Assembly (NCBI GenBank): GCA_025362235.1
Contig: JANYGZ010000016.1
Location: 62,001 to 126,000 of the forward strand
Direction of reading: 5' to 3'
DNA from: Ferruginibacter sp.
GTDB taxonomy: Bacteria; Bacteroidota; Bacteroidia; Chitinophagales; Chitinophagaceae
DNA: 64,000 bases
Shown: piece by piece, positions 54,815 through 62,732 of the stretch
How the letters are laid out: each line of letters begins with the position of its first letter
How positions within the stretch are numbered: the first letter of the stretch is position 1
Made by a program: the position numbers and the translations under genes
The notes under the pieces: generated by a model
What the model was told of the DNA's origin: nothing
The model's database searches: none
What the model saw: the letters and a program-made list of their open reading frames with translations, nothing else

Positions 54815-56029
54815 TTACCGCCTGCTGGCTATCAGCAAATTTAAATCGGTATACTTTAAATCAAATCTTTCGCTTAAATAAAAATTGGTAAGACTGCCCT
54901 TAAACATATAAATGCCGCTACGGATATTTATTTTATACCAAACTACATTTTCAATACCACCATCTTCTGCTGTTTCCAGCAACAGGGGCATTAATACATT
55001 ACTGATGGCCTGTGATGCTGTACGGGCAAAACCACTGGGGATGTTTGGAACGCAATAATGTATCACATCATATTTTCTAAATACAGGCTTTTCAAGTGTA
55101 GTAACTTCGCTGGTTTCAAAACAACCACCCCTGTCAATACTTACATCAACAATTACGGTACCCGGCCGCATATTGCTTACCATTTCTTCAGTTACTATAA
55201 TGGGGGTTCTGCCACCTGTGCTGCTTAAAGCACCAACTGCCACATCACAGGTTTTTAATTGCTTGGCTAAAATCTGTGGTTCAATAACGGAGGTCCATAA
55301 ACGCCCGCCAATATTATTCTGCAACCGCTTTAACCTGTAAATGCTGTTATCAAAAATTTTTACACTGGCACCCATCGCAAGCGCAGTTCTTGCTGCATAT
55401 TCGCCTACAATTCCGGCGCCGATTATCACCACTTTTGTTGGAGGAATACCACTAATACCCCCTACCAAAACTCCTTTTCCCTGGTTGGCATTATTTAAAT
55501 ATTGTCCGGCAATCAGCATTACTGCACTTCCGGCAATTTCACTCATGCTGCGTACAATGGGGTTATGCCCGCTATCATCTTTCAAATTTTCAAAACTTAG
55601 TGCAGTAATTTTTTTATCCATCATCTTCTGCAATATTTCCCGCTTCATTACTGCTAAATGTATGGGGGAAATAATGTATTGTTTATATTTTAAAAGCTCG
55701 CATTCGCTCTCACTCACGGGTGCGCTTTTTACCAATATATCACATTCAAATACCTCTTTTTTACTATGTGCAATTTTGGCGCCTGCATCACTATAATCTT
55801 TATCGCTGTAGCTGGCACCCTCGCCCGCTTTTGTTTCTATTACCACCCTATGCCCGTTAGCAACCATTACCCCTACAGCTTCTGGTGTCAGGGCAATACG
55901 ATTTTCGCTAAAAGAAGTTTCTTTGGGTATGCCAATAAATAATTCTTTGCCTTTTGGTTTTACATCCAGTGTTTCTTCCAATGTTTCATAACTAAAAGAA
56001 GGGGATACAAATGGTTTTGATGTTGCCAT
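54815..56029 (-). CDS. ald: Alanine dehydrogenase
   Basis: A 404-residue member of the alanine dehydrogenase/PNT family: FIGIPKETSFSENRIALTPEAV at the N-terminus, then the Rossmann motif VVIIGAGIVGEYAARTALAMGA (about 203-224), and DVSIDRGGCFETSEVTT. It interconverts L-alanine and pyruvate with NAD. It lies 26 bp downstream of tsaE on the same strand. Confidence 0.9.
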   Translation of the reverse strand: MATSKPFVSPSFSYETLEETLDVKPKGKELFIGIPKETSFSENRIALTPEAVGVMVANGHRVVIETKAGEGASYSDKDYSDAGAKIAHSKKEVFECDILVKSAPVSESECELLKYKQYIISPIHLAVMKREILQKMMDKKITALSFENLKDDSGHNPIVRSMSEIAGSAVMLIAGQYLNNANQGKGVLVGGISGIPPTKVVIIGAGIVGEYAARTALAMGASVKIFDNSIYRLKRLQNNIGGRLWTSVIEPQILAKQLKTCDVAVGALSSTGGRTPIIVTEEMVSNMRPGTVIVDVSIDRGGCFETSEVTTLEKPVFRKYDVIHYCVPNIPSGFARTASQAISNVLMPLLLETAEDGGIENVVWYKINIRSGIYMFKGSLTNFYLSERFDLKYTDLNLLIASRR

Positions 56030-56055
56030 AATTATTACGGGTTGAAGCGTACAAA

Positions 56056-56469
56056 TTACAAATTAATTTTCAGCTTTCTTGTATTCATATCAATTAAAGT
56101 AATTGAAACCTGTACTGTATTATCCGGAAAAATACCTGGTGCTTTTTGGGGCCATTCTACAAAACACCAATCGCCCGAGTATAAGCAATCTTCTACACCG
56201 GCCTGTATTGCTTCTTCTTCATCTTTTAAACGGTATAGGTCTATATGATAAATTATTTGCCCTTTTGAAGTTGAATAATGATTGATGATGGAAAATGTAG
56301 GGCTGGCAATATTATCTTTTACCCCTACCGCTTCACAAACGGCATGCACAAAAGTTGTTTTGCCTGCTCCCATTTCTCCCTGTATAGCAAATACACTGTA
56401 ACCAGCAGTGGCTTCTATAAATTTTTTAGCCGTTTCTTCTATTTCATTCAGCGTAAAATTTAACTCCAT
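56056..56469 (-). CDS. tsaE: tRNA threonylcarbamoyladenosine biosynthesis ATPase TsaE
   Basis: A 137-residue TsaE from ATG 56469 (MELNFTLNEIEETAKKF); the frame runs up to 56508 but that stretch contains the promoter box. Walker A is GEMGAGKTTF (31-40); SPTFSIINHY, IYHIDLYRL and VEWPQKAPG follow, all typical. With TsaB and TsaD it forms t6A37 in tRNAs reading ANN codons. It is divergent from the P-type ATPase gene, with 62 bp between starts. Confidence 0.94.
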   Translation of the reverse strand: MELNFTLNEIEETAKKFIEATAGYSVFAIQGEMGAGKTTFVHAVCEAVGVKDNIASPTFSIINHYSTSKGQIIYHIDLYRLKDEEEAIQAGVEDCLYSGDWCFVEWPQKAPGIFPDNTVQVSITLIDMNTRKLKINL

Positions 56470-56473
56470 GTTG

Positions 56474-56481
56474 CAAAGATA
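56474..56481 (-). promoter_or_regulatory. -7 box TATCTTTG for tsaE
   Basis: Exact TAnnTTTG on the minus strand, followed by CAAC and then ATG 56469. TTTG 24 bases upstream could be the -33 element. Confidence 0.55.
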
Positions 56482-56519
56482 TTTTCCTTCATTAGTAATT
56501 ATGTACAAATAGCAAAGAA

Positions 56520-56527
56520 TAATTTTG
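56520..56527 (+). promoter_or_regulatory. -7 box TAATTTTG for the P-type ATPase gene
   Basis: Exact TAnnTTTG, followed by CATA and then ATG 56532. Same four-base spacing as for tsaE on the other strand. Confidence 0.5.
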
Positions 56528-56531
56528 CATA

Positions 56532-58649
56532 ATGGAAAAAGTAGAATGGAAAGTAGATGGAATGGACTGTACCAATTGTGCCCTCACTATCTCTAAATAC
56601 CTGGATAAACAAGGATTAAAAAATATCAAAGTAAATTTTATTGGCGGGGATGTAAGTTTTGATTTAAACGAAACCAAAAATAAAGAACAGTTAGCCAAGG
56701 GAATCGCCAGCCTGGGATATACAGTTGTTAACGAATCGCATGCAGCCAATAGCAAACCACGGTTTACATTTTTTACCAATCACTTACAAAGATTTATTTT
56801 TTGTTTACCCTTTACAGCAATATTAATGTTGCACATGTTGCCATGGCATATTCATTTTTTAATGAACCCATGGATACAACTGGTTATTTGTTTACCTGTA
56901 TACATTGTTGGCATGAGTTATTTTGGCGTAAGTGCTGTTAAAAGTTTACGAAGTGGTATCCCCAATATGAATGTATTGATTGCCATTGGAGCAACTGCTG
57001 CATTTGTGTATAGCCTTATTGGTACGATCGGAAATTTTGGGATGGATTATGTATTTTATGAAACCACAGCAACCATCATTACTCTGGTATTTTTGGGCGA
57101 ATGGGTAGAACACAAATCTGTGGAGACTACCCAAAAGGAATTAAATAAACTGGCTGCACAGCAAAAGGTAATGGCCAATATGATTGCTTTTGATGATGAA
57201 CATAAAGAGAATATTTTTCCGGTAGAAAATACACAACTGCGTGTTGGTGATCTTATTTTAATAAAAACCGGCGAACAGGTTCCCATGGATTGCAAAATTT
57301 TATGGGGCAATGTATATGTAAATGAAGCCTTATTAACCGGTGAAAGCAACCCTGTACAAAAACAAAAAAAAGATACACTCATTGGCGGAAGCCTTATAAT
57401 GGATGGCTCTGTAAAGGCACAGGTAACGGCTGTCGGCAAGGATACGGTGTTAAGTAATATATTAAATCTGGTTAAGCAGGCACAAGGCGAAAAACCACCT
57501 ATCCAACAATTGGCGGATAAAATAAGTGCCGTATTTGTACCGTTGGTATTGGGTATATCTCTACTAACTTTTTTAATAAATTATTTTGCTTTTGATATAG
57601 ATGCAACCGCTGCTTTAATGAGAAGTATTGCCGTATTGGTAATAAGCTGCCCTTGCGCCATGGGGCTTGCAACACCTGCTGCTATTGCAGTTGGGTTGGG
57701 AAGGGCCGCAAAAAATGGCATTCTTTTTCGCAATGCAAAAAGCCTTGAATTATTTAAAGACATTAAAACTGTTGTATTTGACAAAACCGGCACACTTACA
57801 AAAGGGCAATTTACTATCAGCGGTTTTCAGTCAAACAATTTACCAGAAGAAGAGTTTAAACGAATTGTTTTTTCACTAGAAAAATATTCCAATCATCCTA
57901 TTGCAAAAGTTATTATCAATGATTGGAAAATAAATAATGCCATTGCCTGGAAAAAAATTGAAGAAATAAAAGGTGTTGGAATGAGAGGCGAAGATGGGGA
58001 AGGAAATATATACCAGTTAGGTATCAATAACTCTGATGCTGTAAACAAAAATCAAAATACACACACCGCTTACCTGGTAAAAAACAATATTGAAATTGGC
58101 TGGGTTGATATGGAGGATGAAATAAGGGAAGAATCAAAAAAAGTAATCAGCTACCTGCATTCAAAAAATATTAAAACAATTTTGTTAAGTGGCGATACCT
58201 GGGAAAGATGTAAAAAAGTTGCTGATGAAACAGGTATAAAAGAAGTAATAGCCGAAAAAAAGCCAGCTGAAAAACTACAGGCTATTGAGCAATTAACCAA
58301 CGCAAATGCCACTGCAATGGTTGGCGATGGTATTAATGATGCACCTGCATTGGCCAAAGCCACAATCGGTATATCAATGAGTGATGCATCACAATTAGCT
58401 ATGCAAAGTGCACAGGTTGTATTGATGAATAAAGGCATTCAACACCTGCCGCTGGCACTTGGTTTAGGCAAGCATACTTTTTTAACTATCAAACAAAATC
58501 TTTTTTGGGCCTTTATTTATAATATTGTGGCTATCCCTATTGCCGCAATTGGTTTATTACATCCCGGGGTAGCTGCATTGGCAATGGGTTTTAGCGATGT
58601 GGTTCTGGCCATTAATTCCATTAAGCTTAATTACAAGAAAGTGGTTTAA
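56532..58649 (+). CDS. Heavy-metal P1B-type ATPase (copper type)
   Basis: A 705-residue transporter. The N-terminal heavy-metal domain has GMDCTNC (10-16). Membrane segments follow; the actuator has LLTGESNPV, the metal-channel motif is SCPCAMG (about 372-378), the phosphorylation site is DKTGTLTKG (about 416), the HP locus is NHPIAKVI, and the hinge is GDGINDAPALA. CPC with a single HMA domain indicates Cu(I) export or copper delivery to oxidases. No cop regulator is adjacent. recQ follows by 23 bp. Confidence 0.93.
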   Translation: MEKVEWKVDGMDCTNCALTISKYLDKQGLKNIKVNFIGGDVSFDLNETKNKEQLAKGIASLGYTVVNESHAANSKPRFTFFTNHLQRFIFCLPFTAILMLHMLPWHIHFLMNPWIQLVICLPVYIVGMSYFGVSAVKSLRSGIPNMNVLIAIGATAAFVYSLIGTIGNFGMDYVFYETTATIITLVFLGEWVEHKSVETTQKELNKLAAQQKVMANMIAFDDEHKENIFPVENTQLRVGDLILIKTGEQVPMDCKILWGNVYVNEALLTGESNPVQKQKKDTLIGGSLIMDGSVKAQVTAVGKDTVLSNILNLVKQAQGEKPPIQQLADKISAVFVPLVLGISLLTFLINYFAFDIDATAALMRSIAVLVISCPCAMGLATPAAIAVGLGRAAKNGILFRNAKSLELFKDIKTVVFDKTGTLTKGQFTISGFQSNNLPEEEFKRIVFSLEKYSNHPIAKVIINDWKINNAIAWKKIEEIKGVGMRGEDGEGNIYQLGINNSDAVNKNQNTHTAYLVKNNIEIGWVDMEDEIREESKKVISYLHSKNIKTILLSGDTWERCKKVADETGIKEVIAEKKPAEKLQAIEQLTNANATAMVGDGINDAPALAKATIGISMSDASQLAMQSAQVVLMNKGIQHLPLALGLGKHTFLTIKQNLFWAFIYNIVAIPIAAIGLLHPGVAALAMGFSDVVLAINSIKLNYKKVV

Positions 58650-58672
58650 TTTCAAGCCATAATTATTTTCTT

Positions 58673-60592
58673 TTGACAGTACACGAAATATTAAAACAAT
58701 ACTGGGGCTATGATAGTTTTCGTCCGTTGCAGGAAGAAATTATTGATGCCGTATTGCAGGGAAAAGATGTATTGGCATTATTACCAACCGGTGGTGGCAA
58801 ATCTATCTGTTTCCAGGTGCCTGCTTTGGCAAAAGAAGGTATATGCCTGGTGATAAGCCCATTGATTGCCCTGATGAAAGACCAGGTACAGAATTTAAAA
58901 AATAAAGGCATCCCTGCATTATCCATTTATACCGGCATGAGTTTTTTGGAAGTAAAAAAAACCTTGCAGAATGCAGCCCATGGGAATTATAAGTTTTTGT
59001 ATGTTTCACCCGAAAGGCTGGAAACAAATTTATTTTTAGAGTACCTGCCTATAATAAATATTAGTCTCATTGCCGTGGATGAAGCACATTGTATTTCTCA
59101 ATGGGGATACGATTTCAGGCCGCCTTACCTACGCATTGCCCAACTGCGTGAACAATTGTCTAATACCCCTATATTGGCTTTAACTGCTTCTGCTACTTTA
59201 AAAGTTCAGGACGATATTTGTGAAAAATTAGTTTTCTCAAAAACACATCAACGTTTTCAGCAATCCTTTGAAAGGGCCAATCTTTCGTACAGCATTTTTA
59301 ATGTGGCCAGCAAACAAAATAAATTATTGGAAATATTAAATAATGTAAAAGGGAGTGCCATTATTTATTGTAAAAGCCGAAGGCATACAAAAGACATTGC
59401 CGATATGTTGCTGCTCAATAATATCAATGCCAGTTATTACCATGCCGGCCTAAGCAATGATGAAAGAAACAAGCGCCAGGAAAACTGGATAAATAATAAT
59501 ACCCGTGTAATTGCCTGTACCAATGCTTTTGGCATGGGTATAGATAAACCAAATGTAAGAGTAGTGGTACATTATGATGTACCCGACTGTTTGGAAAATT
59601 ATTATCAGGAAGCTGGCCGTGCTGGCCGTGATGGCAAAAGGGCATACGCAGTTTTATTGCACAACAGCAGGGAACTTAGTGATCTTTTATTACAACCTGA
59701 CATTCGCTTTCCGGATAAAGATGAAATAAAAAAAGTATATAGTGCCATAATGAATTACCTGCAGATTGCTGCCGGCAGTGGCGAAGGGATCAATTTTGAT
59801 TTTGATTTAGCTGTCTTTGCGGCTACTTTTAAAATTAATATCTTAACGGCTACTTATGTAATTAAAACATTGGAACAGGAGGATATGCTGAGTTTTAATG
59901 AAGTTTTTTTTAAACCTTCAACTCTTGTATTTAGCAGCGATAAAAATCAAGTAAGTGCTTTTGAACAACAGTATCCACAACTGGAGCCGATAATAAAAGG
60001 TTTGCTTCGTTCTTATGAAGGCATTTTCGATTTTCCGGCAACTATTAATGAAGATGAACTGGCAAAATTTATACAAAAAAAATTGCCTGATACACAAAAA
60101 GAGTTGACCCAGCTTCATCAGCTAGGGTTGATTGATTATTCGCCACGAAAAGATAAACCACAAATAACACTATTACAAAACAGGATGTATGCGGATAGTT
60201 TTGTTATAAACTTAACTGAATATTTAAAACGAAAAGAAAATTTCAAAAATCGTATTGAATCAATTATCAGTTATGTGAACGAACCAGTTATATGCAGAAG
60301 CCGGATGATTGCTGAATATTTTAATGATGCGGGTTTAAAAGCATGTGGTATTTGCGATAACTGCATTACCCAGGCTAATTTGGTTATAAGTACACAGGAG
60401 TTTGAAGTTATTGCCGGAAAAATTTTTGAGCAGATTGAAAGTCATCCAATAATGCCTAAAGAAGTAATGAAAAAATTAACTGGTATAAATAAAGATAAAT
60501 TCTGGAAAGTAACAGATTACCTGATTTCAGAAAAAAAGATAAATATTACAAAAGAAGGGCAAATAGAAAAAAATAATCGTTGTTTTCAATAA
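58673..60592 (+). CDS. recQ: RecQ family ATP-dependent DNA helicase
   Basis: A 639-residue helicase. Translation is taken from TTG 58673 (MTVHEILKQYWGYDSFRPLQ), as no ATG is near and the family N-terminus needs these residues. Walker A LLPTGGGKSICFQ (about 37-49), VDEAHCISQWGYDFRPPY (about 135-152), and HAGLSNDERNKRQENWI are present, and AFGMGIDKPNVR and YQEAGRAGRDG follow. The zinc site is in CRSRMIAEYF...CGICDNC, and the RQC domain comes after it. The HRDC domain seems absent, so it is a short RecQ. It may share the P-ATPase transcript. Confidence 0.95.
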   Translation: MTVHEILKQYWGYDSFRPLQEEIIDAVLQGKDVLALLPTGGGKSICFQVPALAKEGICLVISPLIALMKDQVQNLKNKGIPALSIYTGMSFLEVKKTLQNAAHGNYKFLYVSPERLETNLFLEYLPIINISLIAVDEAHCISQWGYDFRPPYLRIAQLREQLSNTPILALTASATLKVQDDICEKLVFSKTHQRFQQSFERANLSYSIFNVASKQNKLLEILNNVKGSAIIYCKSRRHTKDIADMLLLNNINASYYHAGLSNDERNKRQENWINNNTRVIACTNAFGMGIDKPNVRVVVHYDVPDCLENYYQEAGRAGRDGKRAYAVLLHNSRELSDLLLQPDIRFPDKDEIKKVYSAIMNYLQIAAGSGEGINFDFDLAVFAATFKINILTATYVIKTLEQEDMLSFNEVFFKPSTLVFSSDKNQVSAFEQQYPQLEPIIKGLLRSYEGIFDFPATINEDELAKFIQKKLPDTQKELTQLHQLGLIDYSPRKDKPQITLLQNRMYADSFVINLTEYLKRKENFKNRIESIISYVNEPVICRSRMIAEYFNDAGLKACGICDNCITQANLVISTQEFEVIAGKIFEQIESHPIMPKEVMKKLTGINKDKFWKVTDYLISEKKINITKEGQIEKNNRCFQ

Positions 60593-60595
60593 GAA

Positions 60596-60611
60596 CACCC
60601 AATTAAGGGTG
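60596..60611. terminator. Small hairpin after recQ
   Basis: CACCC (60596-60600) and GGGTG (60607-60611) with a six-base loop, three bases after the recQ stop. It has no T-run on the plus strand, so it is a weak terminator candidate. Confidence 0.4.
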
Positions 60612-60620
60612 CGTAAAAAT

Positions 60621-60681
60621 AAAAAAGGGACCAAGATAGAAATCTAGTCCCGCTTTAAAATCCAATATCCTATGAAAAACC
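60621..60681 (-). ncRNA. Candidate small RNA with own promoter and terminator
   Basis: On the minus strand, a TTG (60716-60714), 20 bases, then TATCTTCG (60693-60686, one mismatch to TAnnTTTG) would start a transcript near 60681. About 30 bases further comes a hairpin: GGGAC (60651-60647) and GTCCC (60631-60627), with inner AGAT/ATCT pairs, followed by six Ts (60626-60621). The predicted RNA is about 60 nt with no reading frame of note. It resembles no Rfam family that I recognise. The rest of the 60593-61002 gap holds nothing else seen. Confidence 0.4.
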
Positions 60682-60696
60682 GTAGCGAAGATAAGA

Positions 60697-60710
60697 GGTA
60701 ATACATTACC
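60697..60710. promoter_or_regulatory. Inverted repeat GGTAAT-AC-ATTACC between -33 and -7
   Basis: Six-base perfect arms, located inside the spacer of the candidate small-RNA promoter, where a repressor could bind. Confidence 0.4.
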
Positions 60711-61002
60711 ATACAAGCTTTTTTAAAACTATTTTATTATTATTTAAGGAATATATAAGTGTCTAAATTACATTTAATAAAAGCTTAAGTATCTTATAAT
60801 CAGCTATTTAAGGTATTTTTTTTGTGAATGTAACGCTGGTAATTTATTAAGAAAAATAAGCCAAAATAAAATACTGAATTAGGGATAATTTTTTCAGAAA
60901 GATTAGGATTTCATAACAGGGCATAAGAATAAAGTAACCTGGAGTAACCCGGCTAAAGTCGGCTCAAAAAGTTAATTATTACAAATAGATAGAATAAAGT
61001 GG

Positions 61003-62547
61003 TTAAAACCAGCTTTTAGTTTTTTTAGTAGTTCTTCCGCCCATGCCCAATGCTCCTAGCAGGGATCGAACAATTGTATTGCCCGCAGTTCGTGCCATAC
61101 TTTTTACAACTGAACTATTAACTACTTTTTCAAGGGTAGATTCTTCTTCTTTTACCGCTTTGCCTTTGGTTTCCGGAGGTGTTTTTTCCGCAGCTTCCTG
61201 CAATTTGGCCGTTAAAATTTCATAGGCACTTTCACTATCAATTGACTGGTTATATTTGGCAGCAATTTTTGATTTGCTCATAATATTATCAATTTCCGCA
61301 TCTGTCAATACATCCATCCTGCTGCGTGGTGAACACAACATTACCTGTGCCAATGGTGTAGGAATACCCTTTTCATTTAACATCGTAACCAATGCTTCTC
61401 CTATACCCAACTGCGTAATAAGATCCTCGGTTTTATAAAAATTTGTTTCCGGATAGTTCTCTGCAGTCTGCTTAATCACTTTTCTGTCAGCTGCAGTAAA
61501 TGCCCTTAATGCATGTTGTACTTTTAAACCTAATTGAGCCAATACACTCGCAGGTACATCCATGGGGTTTTGTGTACAAAAGAAAATACCGACGCCTTTT
61601 GAACGTATCAGCTTAACGATTGTTTCAATTTGTTGTAACAAGGCTTCGCTGGCTTCCTGAAAAATAAGGTGCGCTTCATCTATAAACAATACCAGTTTTG
61701 GTTTTTCCAAATCACCTTCTTCGGGGCATGTAGCATATAGTTCTGCCAGCATTTGCAGCATAAACGTAGAAAATAATTTTGGCCTGTCCTGCAAATCGGT
61801 TACTCTTAATACATTAATAACACCACGGCCTTTATCATCTATCCGCATCAGGTCATCTACCTCAAAACTTTTTTCTCCAAAAAAAACATCGGCGCCCTGT
61901 TGCTGAAGCTCAATCACTTTACGCAAAATGGTACCCGTACTTGTAGTGGAAATTTTACCATAAGTTTTTTCAATTTCAGCCTTGCCTTCATCACCTATAT
62001 ATTGCAATACCTTAATAAAATCTTTAAGGTCCAATAAAGGCAGTTTTGTATCATCGCAGTATTTAAATATCATGGCAACTACCCCACCCTGTGTATCATT
62101 TAAACCTAATATCTTTGTCAATAAAACCGGGCCAAACTCACTAACAGTGGCCTTTAACCTAACGCCCTTTTGATTGCTTAAAGTCATTAATTCTGCCGTA
62201 AACTGTTCCGGCTTATACTCCATATTTATTTTCTGGTACCGCTCGGTTACTTTGTCGTTTATAGATCCAATAGCTGCAATACCACTCAAATCGCCTTTTA
62301 TATCCATCAGCAAAACAGGTACACTGGCATCGCTTAAAAACTCACTTATCATTTGAAGGGTTTTTGTTTTACCCGTTCCGGTGGCGCCGGCAATAAGTCC
62401 ATGGCGGTTCATTGTTTTTAAAGGGAGATAAATACCTGCATCTATAACCACTTCACCATCCAAAATAGCTGCTCCTATTTTTACACTTTCGCCTTTAAAA
62501 GTATAGCCGTCTTTTATTGCCTGTATAAATTCATCCTTTTTTGCCAT
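61003..62547 (-). CDS. HerA-like P-loop ATPase (DUF853/YjgR family)
   Basis: A 514-residue protein. The N-terminus GVTYL-like barrel segment is short; Walker A is GATGTGKTKTLQ (about 54-65), LLMDIKGDLSGIA follows, Walker B is LVLFIDEAHLIF (about 285), and CTQNPMDVPASVLAQLGLKVQHALRAFT is a family signature. The C-terminal tail is basic (GGRTTKKTKSWF). The family is related to the HerA/FtsK DNA-pumping ATPases, but its own function is unproved. No NurA-type nuclease lies beside it. Confidence 0.9.
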   Translation of the reverse strand: MAKKDEFIQAIKDGYTFKGESVKIGAAILDGEVVIDAGIYLPLKTMNRHGLIAGATGTGKTKTLQMISEFLSDASVPVLLMDIKGDLSGIAAIGSINDKVTERYQKINMEYKPEQFTAELMTLSNQKGVRLKATVSEFGPVLLTKILGLNDTQGGVVAMIFKYCDDTKLPLLDLKDFIKVLQYIGDEGKAEIEKTYGKISTTSTGTILRKVIELQQQGADVFFGEKSFEVDDLMRIDDKGRGVINVLRVTDLQDRPKLFSTFMLQMLAELYATCPEEGDLEKPKLVLFIDEAHLIFQEASEALLQQIETIVKLIRSKGVGIFFCTQNPMDVPASVLAQLGLKVQHALRAFTAADRKVIKQTAENYPETNFYKTEDLITQLGIGEALVTMLNEKGIPTPLAQVMLCSPRSRMDVLTDAEIDNIMSKSKIAAKYNQSIDSESAYEILTAKLQEAAEKTPPETKGKAVKEEESTLEKVVNSSVVKSMARTAGNTIVRSLLGALGMGGRTTKKTKSWF

Positions 62548-62732
62548 GGTTAATTTTTCAGGAAAGGTACAAATGCAGTTGCAAAAGTTGATACTTTTTT
62601 TAGCATGGGCTTATCTATCAAACGTTTTTATTGCAAAATATATAATAGTGTATCTTTCACCGTTATTAATTATTTATAAACTGATGCATACTATATCAAT
62701 ATCATCATACATTTGGCTTTTAATAAAGTAAT

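Noticed and set aside
62546..62731. 61-codon hydrophobic frame just before the M16 gene
   Set aside because: Starts inside the HerA-like gene's first codons and has no motif; the region is more simply the divergent promoter gap.
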